Positions 8,392-17,459 of a DNA stretch of 64,000 nt are shown piece by piece (within the stretch, counting starts at the first letter, position 1; every line of letters starts with the position of its first letter). The notes under the pieces were generated by a model. The model was not told the origin of the DNA. It ran no database searches and saw only the letters and a program-made list of their open reading frames with translations. Position numbers and translations under genes: made by a program. The stretch is from the NCBI RefSeq assembly GCF_003865095.1, contig NZ_BHYK01000011.1, positions 62,001 through 126,000 of the forward strand, read 5' to 3'. The DNA is from Clostridium tagluense (GTDB lineage: Bacteria > Bacillota > Clostridia > Clostridiales > Clostridiaceae).

Positions 8392-8481
8392 GAATTGTAA
8401 AACTGATTGTGTATATATTCTTAGGTATTAAAAATAAAAAATATAGAATAGAAAAAAAAATTTAATTATGTAAAAATATTA

Positions 8482-8515
8482 ATATGAAAAAGTGACAAAT
8501 GTCATTTTTTCATAT
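8482..8515 (+). promoter_or_regulatory. Long palindrome upstream of deoD, possible operator
   Basis: 16-base arms (ATATGAAAAAGTGACA and TGTCATTTTTTCATAT, one G/T difference) with only AA between them. It sits where the -35 region should be, just before the extended -10 at 8525-8533. Operator is the more likely role; the two-base centre is poor for an RNA hairpin. Confidence 0.5.
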
Positions 8516-8524
8516 CAATTTTTT

Positions 8525-8533
8525 TGCTATAAT
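8525..8533 (+). promoter_or_regulatory. Extended -10 promoter element of deoD
   Basis: TGCTATAAT (TG at 8525-8526, TATAAT 8528-8533), 85 bases before the deoD ATG. No good -35 is visible, which is usual for extended -10 promoters. Confidence 0.55.
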
Positions 8534-8617
8534 GGATAATGTATGATTAAATACAATAGGAGCTTAATTAATTCACTATATTTCTCAAACTAAATACAAT
8601 TATAAGGAGGTTTCAAT

Positions 8618-9331
8618 ATGATACCAACAGCACATATTGAAGTAAAAGAAGAAGGAATTATCGCAAAAACAGTATTAATGCCGGGAGATCCATTACGTGC
8701 CCAATTTATTGCAGAAACATTTTTAGAAAATGTGGAAAAATTTAATAATGTCCGCAATGTATTTGGATACACGGGTACATATAAAGGACGTAAGATTTCT
8801 GTAATGGCCAGTGGCATGGGTATGCCTAGTATTGGTATTTACTCATATGAATTATTTAATTTCTATGGGGTAGAAAACATTATAAGAATAGGTTCATGTG
8901 GTGCTTACACTGCTGATTTAAACTTATATGATGTAATACTTACCACTGATGCTTGGAGTGAATCCACTTATGCAAAAGTTCAAAGTGGATGTGAAGATGA
9001 TACAATTGCTGCATCAGTTGATCTAAATAATAAGTTAGAGAAAATTGCAGAGGATTTAGGAATTAAAGTTCATAAAAATAGAGTACACTCATCTGATGTA
9101 TTTTATCGCGAAAATTTCGATGAGTATAAGGATATTTATGAAACTCATGGTTGTACTTCAGTAGAAATGGAATCCTTCGCACTATTCCATAATGCAAATG
9201 TATTGGGTAAGAAAGCAGCTTGTTTATTAACAGTTTCAGATAATTTAGTAACTCATGAATTAACTACTTCTGAAGAAAGACAAGAAGCCTTTACTAATAT
9301 GATGAAAATAGCTTTAGAGATGGCTGAATAA
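8618..9331 (+). CDS. deoD: Purine-nucleoside phosphorylase, DeoD type
   Basis: 237 aa, the normal length of hexameric bacterial PNP. It phosphorolyses purine (deoxy)ribonucleosides to base plus (deoxy)ribose 1-phosphate in salvage. Family signatures: PGDPLRA near residues 21-27 (phosphate binding), GMGMPS, RIGSCGAY, and VEMESFAL (ribose-binding Glu) near residue 180. The Asp of SDN near residue 205 is the catalytic acid. TAAGGAGG precedes ATG by 7 bases. Single-gene unit closed by a strong terminator. Confidence 0.95.
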   Translation: MIPTAHIEVKEEGIIAKTVLMPGDPLRAQFIAETFLENVEKFNNVRNVFGYTGTYKGRKISVMASGMGMPSIGIYSYELFNFYGVENIIRIGSCGAYTADLNLYDVILTTDAWSESTYAKVQSGCEDDTIAASVDLNNKLEKIAEDLGIKVHKNRVHSSDVFYRENFDEYKDIYETHGCTSVEMESFALFHNANVLGKKAACLLTVSDNLVTHELTTSEERQEAFTNMMKIALEMAE

Positions 9332-9394
9332 TAACAAAAAAGTGTCATCTACCTGTCAAGTCGCAAATTTAAAAGAAAATATTGCAATTATTAT

Positions 9395-9432
9395 AAAAAA
9401 CCCCTCAACGAAAAATTATTGAGGGGTTTTTT
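9395..9432 (+). terminator. Terminator after deoD
   Basis: AAAAAACCCCTCAA and TTGAGGGGTTTTTT form a 14-base stem; also usable from the minus strand by the convergent EFR1 gene. Confidence 0.9.
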
Positions 9433-9458
9433 GAGTATCTTAAACATAAACCTTTAGT

Positions 9459-10259
9459 CTAGGTATTTAAATTTTTTATTATCAGTTCATTAACTGTAAT
9501 TTTAGGATGCTTATATCTACCTTTCTTTTCCGTACCTTTACCATATTGAATTGCCTTGGTTGGACATAAATGTATGCAAGCTAAACATTGGGTACAGTTG
9601 TTTTTCCATATTGGCTTCTCCTTAACTGTAATTGTTCCACTATTACATACTTTCTCGCATAATCCACAACCATTACACCTTTCATTGACATGAAAATTCT
9701 TTGTATTGTGAGCATTCTTATTAAATAACGGATTTACTATATAAGTCATCACTCTAGGTAGCATACCTTTTTCAAGTTGATAAACATTATCCACCCTATG
9801 TTTTATTGTATTATTTATAGTAGCTATTACTTGTTTGGATTCTAAAAGTTTTTTATTTTCAACTTCCACAGTGTCAACATCCCCAAAGAAAATATAATTA
9901 TTGGGCATTACTACTGAAAATCCACTATTGAGATGTAATTTTTTTTTCTTCAAAGCTTTATCAATAACCTGAGCAGTATTACCAATGTTAGCTCCACAAG
10001 TGGCTACAGTAAATATATAGTTATTATTATAGTTTATTAACTTCAACTTATTAATGAATTCAATAACTTGCTTTGGTGGTGACCAGGCATAAACGGGATA
10101 AACAATGCCTATAACCTCATTAGGGTTTAACGCGTATTCATAGTGCTCCTTATTATCCCTCATAGTAGCTGATATGGAAATTAGGTTTTCATTGCTTTCT
10201 TTTGCTATACTTTTACCAACATAAAGAGAATTACCAGTGCCTGAAAAATAAAATATCAT
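9459..10259 (-). CDS. EFR1-family flavodoxin/2[4Fe-4S] ferredoxin fusion
   Basis: 266 aa. The N-terminal half is flavodoxin-like: FYFSGTGNSLYVGKSIA is an FMN phosphate-binding loop, and YPVYAWSPP follows. The C-terminal ~70 residues carry two [4Fe-4S] clusters, CNGCGLCEKVC and CTQCLACIHLC. Cytoplasmic electron-transfer protein; partners are unknown. The family is common in clostridia. Start ATG 10259 has a weak upstream GGAGG-like signal. Convergent with deoD and followed by the shared terminator at 9395-9432. Confidence 0.88.
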   Translation of the reverse strand: MIFYFSGTGNSLYVGKSIAKESNENLISISATMRDNKEHYEYALNPNEVIGIVYPVYAWSPPKQVIEFINKLKLINYNNNYIFTVATCGANIGNTAQVIDKALKKKKLHLNSGFSVVMPNNYIFFGDVDTVEVENKKLLESKQVIATINNTIKHRVDNVYQLEKGMLPRVMTYIVNPLFNKNAHNTKNFHVNERCNGCGLCEKVCNSGTITVKEKPIWKNNCTQCLACIHLCPTKAIQYGKGTEKKGRYKHPKITVNELIIKNLNT

Positions 10260-10349
10260 AAATGGCCTCCAATCAGTAATTAAAAATAATTACTTAATAT
10301 TAGTATAATAGAGTGCTAAAGAAATTTTTTTGATGCTAATTAATGTATT

Positions 10350-10393
10350 AAAAGCCCACCACTCTAAATTAATATGATGTGGTGGGCCTTTAA
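10350..10393 (-). terminator. Terminator of the phosphate transporter operon
   Basis: AAAAGCCCACCAC and GTGGTGGGCCTTTT pair across a 16-base loop, just past the pit stop codon on the minus strand. Confidence 0.8.
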
Positions 10394-10419
10394 TAAGAAA
10401 ATATAAAAATTTTATGTAG

Positions 10420-11418
10420 CTATCTATAAAACACAAGTGCAAGTAGTCCGGATATAATTGCACTGCACGGAATAGTTAAGACCCATGCTACTAGTATAGT
10501 TTTAGCAAGGCTCCATCTAACGGCTGAAAGTCTTTTACAAGACCCTACTCCCATTATTGAACTAGTTATTACGTGAGTGGTACTTACTGGAGCACCTAAT
10601 GCTGTAGCAGCTTGAATAGTAATCGCAGCAGCAGTTTCAGCGGCAAATCCATCTATAGGCTCTAATTTTATCATATTAACACCCATGGTTTTTATTATTT
10701 TCCATCCACCAGACATTGTACCTAATGACATTGCTAATGCACAGGCGATTTTTACCCACAATGGTATAGCAAAGTTCGTTGCGTCTAAAAATCCTCCAGC
10801 AATTAGTGCCATGGTTATAACACCCATAGATTTTTGAGCATCATTTGAACCGTGACTATATGCCATTAAGGCTGCAGAACAAATTTGTAATTTTTTAAAT
10901 AATCCATTAACTTTTTTATGTGTTGCTTTATGGAATAACCATGTAAGTAAAAACATAAATGAAAATCCGAATACAAGTCCTAATATTGGTGAGGATATAA
11001 GTGGAACTATTATTTTCTTAAAAAACCCAACCCAATTTACAACAGAAAAATCAAATTTATGTGAAGTTATGGAAGCACCTAAAAGTCCACCAATAAGTGC
11101 ATGAGAAGAAGAACTAGGTATAGCTAAATACCATGTTACTAGATTCCAAATAATAGCACCTACTAAGGCTATAGCTACAATTTCTGGAGTAGCTATGCCA
11201 TTATTAATTATTCCTGTCCCTATAGTTTTTGCAACTTCAGTATGTAACAAAGCGCCCACAAAATTAAGCACCGCAGCCATTCCCAATGCTTGCATAGGGG
11301 TAAGTACTTTAGTACCAATTGAAGTAGCGATAGAATTAGCTGTGTCGTGAAATCCATTTATAAAATCAAAGCCGAGCGCTAATATTATAACAAGAATTAT
11401 AATTGTAGAACTAAGCAT
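10420..11418 (-). CDS. pit: Low-affinity inorganic phosphate transporter, PiT family
   Basis: 332 aa integral membrane protein with about ten hydrophobic segments. It has the two inverted PiT signatures: GFDFINGFHDTANSIA near the N-terminus, and SHGSNDAQKSMGV with STTHVITSSIMGVGS in the second half. The second-half GxNDA/SxxH motifs are characteristic of cation-phosphate symport. Cotranscribed with, and overlapped 8 bases by, the DUF47 regulator gene upstream, the usual pairing. Confidence 0.93.
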   Translation of the reverse strand: MLSSTIIILVIILALGFDFINGFHDTANSIATSIGTKVLTPMQALGMAAVLNFVGALLHTEVAKTIGTGIINNGIATPEIVAIALVGAIIWNLVTWYLAIPSSSSHALIGGLLGASITSHKFDFSVVNWVGFFKKIIVPLISSPILGLVFGFSFMFLLTWLFHKATHKKVNGLFKKLQICSAALMAYSHGSNDAQKSMGVITMALIAGGFLDATNFAIPLWVKIACALAMSLGTMSGGWKIIKTMGVNMIKLEPIDGFAAETAAAITIQAATALGAPVSTTHVITSSIMGVGSCKRLSAVRWSLAKTILVAWVLTIPCSAIISGLLALVFYR

Positions 11419-12034
11419 ATTTCATAACAACTCCTCGTATTTCATTTGCAAGTTTTTCGCAAGCATCAATACTATCTTCTAAATGATGATATAAATCTTT
11501 TAATTTCATTACAGATAGAAGATCTTTAGGGTTTTCAAAAAGATTTCTCATAGCTTTTCTATAAATCAAATCGGCTTCATTTTCTAAGGTGTTTACGTAG
11601 ATAATTTTTTCTACTAATAAAGTGCTTTTACTAAGATGTTTTAATTCTGAAATTACATGAACAAGCTCAGTCGTAACATCAACAAGTTTGTCAATAAGTT
11701 CAACAGCTTCTGGTGTAACAGAAGTCAGATTATACATGTACACTAAATGAGCTGTTGATTCAATACCATCAGTAATATTGTCTATTCCCTTTGTTATATT
11801 AAATATATCTTCCCTGTCTAGTGGCGTTATAAACATTTTTTTAGTATATTCAATTAATTCATGAGTTACGAGGTCTCCTTCATGCTCAAGTTGTGTTAGT
11901 TTATCCAATCGTACCCCTGGATTATCAAGTTCATTTATTAGCAATTTTAACTCTTTTGCGGAAGTATTAAAGATTTCAGCTCCTTTTGAGAAAAGTTCGA
12001 AAAATACATTGTCTTTTGGTTTGAAATTAAACAT
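11411..12034 (-). CDS. DUF47 / PhoU-like phosphate transport regulator
   Basis: 207 aa, almost entirely helical, a PhoU-like fold without membrane segments. DUF47 proteins bind metal and are encoded directly before PiT transporters, as here; they are thought to modulate phosphate uptake. First gene of the dur-pit pair, with good RBS (AAGGAGG, 7 bases before ATG). Adjacent intergenic region 12035-12338 is A+T-rich, and I see no riboswitch or Pho-box-like repeat in it. Confidence 0.88.
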   Translation of the reverse strand: MFNFKPKDNVFFELFSKGAEIFNTSAKELKLLINELDNPGVRLDKLTQLEHEGDLVTHELIEYTKKMFITPLDREDIFNITKGIDNITDGIESTAHLVYMYNLTSVTPEAVELIDKLVDVTTELVHVISELKHLSKSTLLVEKIIYVNTLENEADLIYRKAMRNLFENPKDLLSVMKLKDLYHHLEDSIDACEKLANEIRGVVMKYA

Positions 12035-12254
12035 ATTGTTCCTCCTTTAATGAATAAAAGTGTTTTTTTCTAAAAATTATTAAAAATTAAAATATATATT
12101 AAAACGCACAAGCCTAATTATATGGTATTACTTAAAAAAGTACAATAATAAACTACTATATTATAAAAAATTACTAATATAGCGATGAATTTATAATTAA
12201 AATAAAATATTGCAAGAAAGCTTGGTAGTCTAAAATTTATTTATCAAAGATATC

Positions 12255-12283
12255 TTTAAATATTAAATTTATTAGGATATAAT
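12255..12283 (+). promoter_or_regulatory. Probable promoter of the two small-protein genes
   Basis: TTTAAA (12255-12260), 17 bases, TATAAT (12278-12283), 56 bases before the start at 12339. Confidence 0.45.
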
Positions 12284-12338
12284 ATAAGAAGATACAATAG
12301 AATAAATATATATTAAAATGAATAGTAAGGAGTGCATT

Positions 12339-12575
12339 ATGAGAAAAGTTTATAAGGACCCAAAAGCGTTAGCCGCATGTTTAAAGGATTTAGTAGATTT
12401 TTATTTAGACGGTGTTATGACGTATGAGAAGCTAGAAGAAAAATTAAATATCTTAATTAATGCAAACGAAGATAGGATTTATAAGGATGGAAATTTATCT
12501 TTAAGAATATCTAATATAGTAGGTAGTTCTGGAGTAGACCTTATTAATAAGGTATTTTCAGAAAGACAAAGCTAA
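12339..12575 (+). CDS. TIGR04540-like small clostridial protein
   Basis: 78 aa, charged and soluble. The N-terminus MRKVYKDPKALAACLKD and central ANEDRIYKDGN agree with my memory of the clostridial TIGR04540 family, which has no known function. Start at ATG 12339 with AAGGAG 6 bases upstream; a further upstream in-frame ATG (12318) precedes the RBS. Followed 44 bases later by another small gene, probably cotranscribed. Confidence 0.75.
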   Translation: MRKVYKDPKALAACLKDLVDFYLDGVMTYEKLEEKLNILINANEDRIYKDGNLSLRISNIVGSSGVDLINKVFSERQS

Positions 12576-12619
12576 ACTTAGTTAAAAGTAAAAATCATTA
12601 ATTAGTAAGGAGTGTTATA

Positions 12620-12751
12620 ATGGCTAAAAACAAACCGGTATTTCCTTCAAGTAATAATAAGTCTTCAAATGGTCAAGAATCTAAAGGTGATAATAAAACT
12701 CCCGTGCCAACACCGAAGAAGGCCATAAGAGGTAACTCTAGGGGGAAATAA
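12620..12751 (+). CDS. Small basic, Ser/Asn/Lys-rich protein (43 aa)
   Basis: A 43-residue frame beginning MAKNKPVFPSSNNK and ending KKAIRGNSRGK, with AAGGAG 9 bases upstream of ATG and a terminator just after it. Low-complexity, hydrophilic and basic at the C-terminus, probably unstructured. Function unknown. It resembles the 52-aa protein at 43793 in style (short, basic, flexible) but not in alignable sequence. Confidence 0.7.
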   Translation: MAKNKPVFPSSNNKSSNGQESKGDNKTPVPTPKKAIRGNSRGK

Positions 12752-12780
12752 GGATAAGTAAAGATTTAAGTTATAATTAA

Positions 12781-12826
12781 AAAAAGGTAACAAGTAACTG
12801 ACTTAAAGTTATTTGTTACCTTTTTT
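12781..12826. terminator. Bidirectional terminator between the small genes and the MATE gene
   Basis: AAAAAGGTAACAAGTAACT pairs with AGTTATTTGTTACCTTTTTT (one mismatch); between convergent genes. Confidence 0.85.
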
Positions 12827-12855
12827 AATAGCATTTCAGCATCCCAGATGATGAT

Positions 12856-14223
12856 TTAATCATTAGTCCTAATAATTTTTTCTTGCCATCCCCCTTTTTT
12901 ATAAAGGTAATACCCATACAAACAGATAATTAAATTACTAGAGCTCATAGAAATCCATATTCCAGTGGATCCAATGGTTGTAAGATATTTAAAAAGCAAT
13001 ATCATAGGAAGTCTTACAAACCATAGCCTACCTATTTCCATATTCATAGAGTATTTAGTGTGACCAGATCCTTGAAATATTCCTTGAAATACGCTAAATA
13101 TTCCCATTAGTGGCATTGAAAAAGAAATATACATTAAATAAATAACAGCCTCGGATATTACTAAATTATCATCCTTAGAGCGTATAAAAAAATTCACTAC
13201 TTCATTGTCTTGCCAAATTAGCACAATGCATCCTAAAATTGAAATGCTTATGGTTAGTTTTAATGCCTTAACAAAAGCCTCTTTAACACGTTCTAATTGA
13301 CCGGAGCCAAGATTTTGTCCCACAATAGCTGTTAGTGAGGCCCCAATTCCCATGGCTGGTTGCATAATAAGGGATGTAATTCTGTTCACCATACCAAAGG
13401 CAGCAAGTGTTGAAGTTCCATAAGATACAATAAATCCATTAAGTATTATAAAACCAAGAGCTGAACCACTTTGCCCAATAGCAGATGGTATGGCAACCTT
13501 AAATAGTTTATTTAATATGTTCCTATCAAAACTAAAATTTTTAAAGCTAGGTTTTATTTTTGAAGTGGATTTATGAAGTATATATAATCCAGCACCTGCA
13601 AGAAGGGCTTTTGATATAATAGTAGCTACAGGAGCTCCCGCAATACCCATATTAAATTTAAATATAAATATAGGGTCTAAAATAGCATTTATAATAACAC
13701 TTATAGAGCTTAATATAGTAGGGGTTAGAGTGTTTCCTTGTGAGCTCATAATGGCATTAAAGCAAAAAAACAAAAATGTAAAGGGCATATCTAAAAATGT
13801 TATCTTTAAGAAAATCTCACTATAATGAGCTAAATCACCTTTGGCTCCCATAACATTTATTATAACCGGGCTCATTAAATAGCCTACAAATGAAAAACAA
13901 ACAGCACATACGACTGCAATTGCAATAAGCTGAGAGGCGTACTGGGATGCTTTGTCATATTTTGATGCGCCAATAAATTGAGATAAAATCGATGTTCCTG
14001 CAATAAATAATCCAATGCCTATAGATATAAATAGAAACATAACTGGCCATACAAAGGATATAGCGGCAAATTGTATTGAACCTAATTTACTTACCCAAAT
14101 CCCATCAATTAAACTATATAAAGTTTGAATTAAATTACTAAGCATTATTGGTGCCGCCAAGGTTATTATTACCTTGTACATTGATCCTTGTAGTATAAGA
14201 TTTTTTCTTTCCTTCATGTCCAT
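12856..14223 (-). CDS. MATE family efflux transporter
   Basis: 455 aa with twelve predicted membrane segments in two homologous halves, the usual MATE size. N-terminal PIMLSNLIQTLYSLIDGIWV is the typical MatE start (P..., then a D in TM1), and GIGASLTAIVGQNLGSGQ marks the second repeat. Predicted Na+- or H+-driven drug/cation exporter; the substrate is unknown. GGGGG at 8 bases before ATG 14223. The preceding gap 14224-14549 (326 bases) holds a short tandem repeat and otherwise only A+T-rich DNA. Confidence 0.9.
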   Translation of the reverse strand: MDMKERKNLILQGSMYKVIITLAAPIMLSNLIQTLYSLIDGIWVSKLGSIQFAAISFVWPVMFLFISIGIGLFIAGTSILSQFIGASKYDKASQYASQLIAIAVVCAVCFSFVGYLMSPVIINVMGAKGDLAHYSEIFLKITFLDMPFTFLFFCFNAIMSSQGNTLTPTILSSISVIINAILDPIFIFKFNMGIAGAPVATIISKALLAGAGLYILHKSTSKIKPSFKNFSFDRNILNKLFKVAIPSAIGQSGSALGFIILNGFIVSYGTSTLAAFGMVNRITSLIMQPAMGIGASLTAIVGQNLGSGQLERVKEAFVKALKLTISISILGCIVLIWQDNEVVNFFIRSKDDNLVISEAVIYLMYISFSMPLMGIFSVFQGIFQGSGHTKYSMNMEIGRLWFVRLPMILLFKYLTTIGSTGIWISMSSSNLIICLYGYYLYKKGGWQEKIIRTND

Positions 14224-14468
14224 AAATTAATCCCCCAATTTCATAAAAAGTGATATAATAGTAAGCATATTATCCATTATATCATTTTTAATTTATTCTT
14301 ATAAGTGAACTAGTTAAATTATTACTATTAAATTAATATTATTACATAAAGTGTAGATAAATCAAATTAATCCATAAACTAGCATATGATAAATTCCAAT
14401 TATTGTTTTATATTTATATAATAATTTGCAAGAATGAAGGGTTTATTAATTTTACGTAGAATACTTTA

Positions 14469-14494
14469 CTAGAAAACTAGAAAACTAGAAAACT
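14469..14494. repeat. Triple CTAGAAAA tandem repeat before the pullulanase gene
   Basis: Three perfect 8-base units (14469-14492) and a partial fourth, 55 bases before the pullulanase start codon. A slippage-prone tract in the leader or promoter region. Confidence 0.6.
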
Positions 14495-14549
14495 AAAGAA
14501 ATATAGATTGTAGCATCATAATCTTATTTTTTTTTAGAGGAGGAAATTT

Positions 14550-17300
14550 ATGAACTTCAAGATAGGGAAGAACAAAAGTAAAACATTGAGCATTTTTCTT
14601 GTGGCAGTTTTAGTTATTACAGAATTGCTTTTATTAATGCCCAATGTTAAAACTTTTGCCCAAAGTGGAAAAACAAAGATAATTATCCATTATGCTAAAA
14701 CTCCAAATAGTGATTTAAAATGGAATATGTGGTTATGGACTGATAAAAATGATGAAAGTAAGTTCGAATTTAATGGCAAGGACGAATTTGGTAAGGTTTG
14801 CGTAGCTGAATTTGATGGAGCCCTTAATAAACTAGGATTTATAGTGCGTACGGATGAGTGGAGAAAAGACACTGTGGATGATAGATTTATTGAAAAATTT
14901 AATAATGGTGTTGGAGAAGTTTGGCTTAAAGGAGGCGATACGAAAGTATACTATTCCCTAGCTGAAGCTAGTGCAGGGGGTTCTAAATTAGCAGCAGTTC
15001 CTCCAATTGCTATAGGCAAAACAAGTGAATTTATAGTTGCAAAATTAGATGAAATGAATAGCATAAGCATAGAAACAAACATCGCGTTTCCATTTACTGC
15101 GAAAGGAAATGAAGGAATTATAGTTAAGTCAGATGGTCAGATCTTAACCGTAAAAAAAGTAACAAGTGATGAAGTAATAACGGGTATTACTACAGTTGCT
15201 AAAATAGAGCTTAGCGAAAATGTGAACCTAGGCAAAAAAATTACGGTGTCAAAGTTAGGTTTTCCTGAAAAAGAAGTGGTGCTTGGAGATGTAATGAAAA
15301 GTGCTAGTTTCGAAAAAATGTTTTATTATGAAGGAACTGATTTAGGCAATACTTACTCTAAAGATAAAACAAGCTTTAGGGTATGGGCGCCAACAGCAAC
15401 TGAGGTAAAGCTTGTAACCTATAAAAAATGGAATGATAAAATTGGTATTGACTCTAGTATGAAAAAAGGTGAAAAGGGAACCTGGACTTTTGACTTGAAT
15501 GGAGATCAAAAGGATGTGTTTTATACATATAAGGTTAACATTGAGGGAGTTTGGACTGAAGCTGTAGATCCCTATGCTCGGTCCGTGTCCGCAAATGGAG
15601 ACAAAGGTGCGGTAATAGACTTAAAAGGAACGGATCCTGAAATATGGAATCCAGGTGAAAAGCCTAATTTCACAAATTTAAATGATGCTATTATATACGA
15701 ACTACATGTTAGGGACTTTTCTATAGACAAAAACAGCGGTATGGAAAATAAGGGGAAATTTTTGGCTTTTACTGAAAAAGGTACAAAAGGAACTGATGGT
15801 AAGCGGACAGGTGTCGATTATATAAAGGATTTAGGAGTAACACATGTTGAGCTTATGCCGATATTTGATTATGCTAGTGTGGATGAGACTTCAAGTAAGG
15901 CACAGTATAACTGGGGGTACAATCCTAAAAACTATAATGCTCCTGAAGGAAGTTATTCAACTGATCCATACAACCCGAGTGTGAGAGTTAAAGAATTAAA
16001 ACAAGCAGTGCAATCTCTTCATGATAATGGGTTAAGGGTAAATATGGATGTAGTTTATAATCACATGTATAGCAGTAATGATTCTAATTTTAATAAATTA
16101 GTACCTGGGTATTATTTTAGATACGATAAAGATGGTACTGCTACAAATGAAAGCGGTTTTGGAAATACAATTGCCAGCGAAAATGCAATGGCAAGAAAAT
16201 TCATTGTAGATTCTGTGATGTATTGGGCAAAGGAATATAATTTAGATGGATTTAGATTCGATCTTATGGGTCTACTCGATATAAATACTATGACTGAAAT
16301 CAGAAAAAAATTAAGTAGTTTAGATCCCTCCATTCTCATTATGGGAGAAGGTTTGGATATGGGGACCACTCTTTTATCAGATGCGAAAGCAACACAAAAA
16401 AATGCCAGTAAAATGCCTGGGATATCACTTTTCAACGACATAATAAGAGATGGAATAAAAGGTAGCGTATTAGATGCAAAAGCCAAGGGTTTTGTAAATG
16501 GTAAATCTTATGAAGAAACCAAAATAGAAAAAGGAATAGTTGGAGGAATAGATTACTCAAATGATATAAAAACCTGGGGAAAGATATCCCCTCTTCAATC
16601 CGTGAATTATGTGGAAACTCACGATAATAATACGTTATGGGATAAACTTCTTTTAACAAACCCAAAGGATGATAATGAAATAAGATTGAAAATGCACAAA
16701 TTGGCAGATTCTATTATCCTTACTTCCCAGGGTATTCCATTCTTTCAAGCGGGACAGGAGTTTTTAAGAACAAAAGGTGGGAATAGCAACTCCTATAAGT
16801 CTAATGATACTGTAAATAAGCTTGATTGGACACTAAAATCTAAAAACATTGACACTGTTAATTATTTTAAAGGTTTAATAAAGTTAAGAAAGGAACATCC
16901 TGCTTTCAAAATGAATTCAGCAGAGATGATCAAGCAAAATTTAAAATTTTTAAAATCCCCGCAAAACGTTGTAGCTTATGAAATATCTCATAATGCTAAC
17001 ATGGATACTTGGTCTGACATCGTAGTAGCTTTCAATGCAAATAGAGAAGATGTAACTATTAAATTATCTAAAAGTTGTACCTGGAATATTGTAGTAGATG
17101 GTGAAAAATCAGGAGTTAAAACTATAAAACAGTTTAAAGGCGACTCATTAGTGGTTCCTGCACTAAGCTCTATTGTAATTTATGATGGATCAGAGAATGT
17201 ATTTACGACCTTACCCTTTTGGATTTATACTGTATTAATATTATGTGGAGTTACTTACCTAATATTATTTTTAAAGGGGAGAAAACAAAGCCTAGAATAA
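14550..17300 (+). CDS. Secreted, membrane-anchored type I pullulanase (GH13)
   Basis: 916 aa. Signal peptide (about 1-38, cut near TFA/QS); a CBM41-type starch-binding domain (~43-137); a linker Ig/cohesin-like region (~150-255); CBM48 (~270-360); then GH13_14 catalytic domain with the type I motif YNWGYNP. The catalytic triad is visible: nucleophile Asp571 (GFRFDLMG), acid Glu600 (MGEG) and Asp692 (ETHDNN). The C-terminus is a membrane helix plus KGRKQ without LPxTG, so anchoring is by membrane span. Cleaves alpha-1,6 links of pullulan and starch limit dextrins outside the cell. RBS GAGGAGG. Monocistronic, followed by a terminator. Confidence 0.9.
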   Translation: MNFKIGKNKSKTLSIFLVAVLVITELLLLMPNVKTFAQSGKTKIIIHYAKTPNSDLKWNMWLWTDKNDESKFEFNGKDEFGKVCVAEFDGALNKLGFIVRTDEWRKDTVDDRFIEKFNNGVGEVWLKGGDTKVYYSLAEASAGGSKLAAVPPIAIGKTSEFIVAKLDEMNSISIETNIAFPFTAKGNEGIIVKSDGQILTVKKVTSDEVITGITTVAKIELSENVNLGKKITVSKLGFPEKEVVLGDVMKSASFEKMFYYEGTDLGNTYSKDKTSFRVWAPTATEVKLVTYKKWNDKIGIDSSMKKGEKGTWTFDLNGDQKDVFYTYKVNIEGVWTEAVDPYARSVSANGDKGAVIDLKGTDPEIWNPGEKPNFTNLNDAIIYELHVRDFSIDKNSGMENKGKFLAFTEKGTKGTDGKRTGVDYIKDLGVTHVELMPIFDYASVDETSSKAQYNWGYNPKNYNAPEGSYSTDPYNPSVRVKELKQAVQSLHDNGLRVNMDVVYNHMYSSNDSNFNKLVPGYYFRYDKDGTATNESGFGNTIASENAMARKFIVDSVMYWAKEYNLDGFRFDLMGLLDINTMTEIRKKLSSLDPSILIMGEGLDMGTTLLSDAKATQKNASKMPGISLFNDIIRDGIKGSVLDAKAKGFVNGKSYEETKIEKGIVGGIDYSNDIKTWGKISPLQSVNYVETHDNNTLWDKLLLTNPKDDNEIRLKMHKLADSIILTSQGIPFFQAGQEFLRTKGGNSNSYKSNDTVNKLDWTLKSKNIDTVNYFKGLIKLRKEHPAFKMNSAEMIKQNLKFLKSPQNVVAYEISHNANMDTWSDIVVAFNANREDVTIKLSKSCTWNIVVDGEKSGVKTIKQFKGDSLVVPALSSIVIYDGSENVFTTLPFWIYTVLILCGVTYLILFLKGRKQSLE

Positions 17301-17321
17301 CAAAATATTATATATTTTTAG

Positions 17322-17354
17322 AAAGTCCTTATTGTAAAATATAAGGGCTTTTTT
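17322..17354 (+). terminator. Terminator after the secreted pullulanase
   Basis: AAAGTCCTTAT and ATAAGGGCTTTTTT, with a G/T pair, around an 8-base loop. Confidence 0.8.
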
Positions 17355-17459
17355 AAGTTATCAATAAGATTATACAGAATTCACTTTCTTGTTATTTACT
17401 TTATTTGGGGACATGTCTATAATAAGAATGTACATCGCATTTGAAAGGGAGATTTTAAG

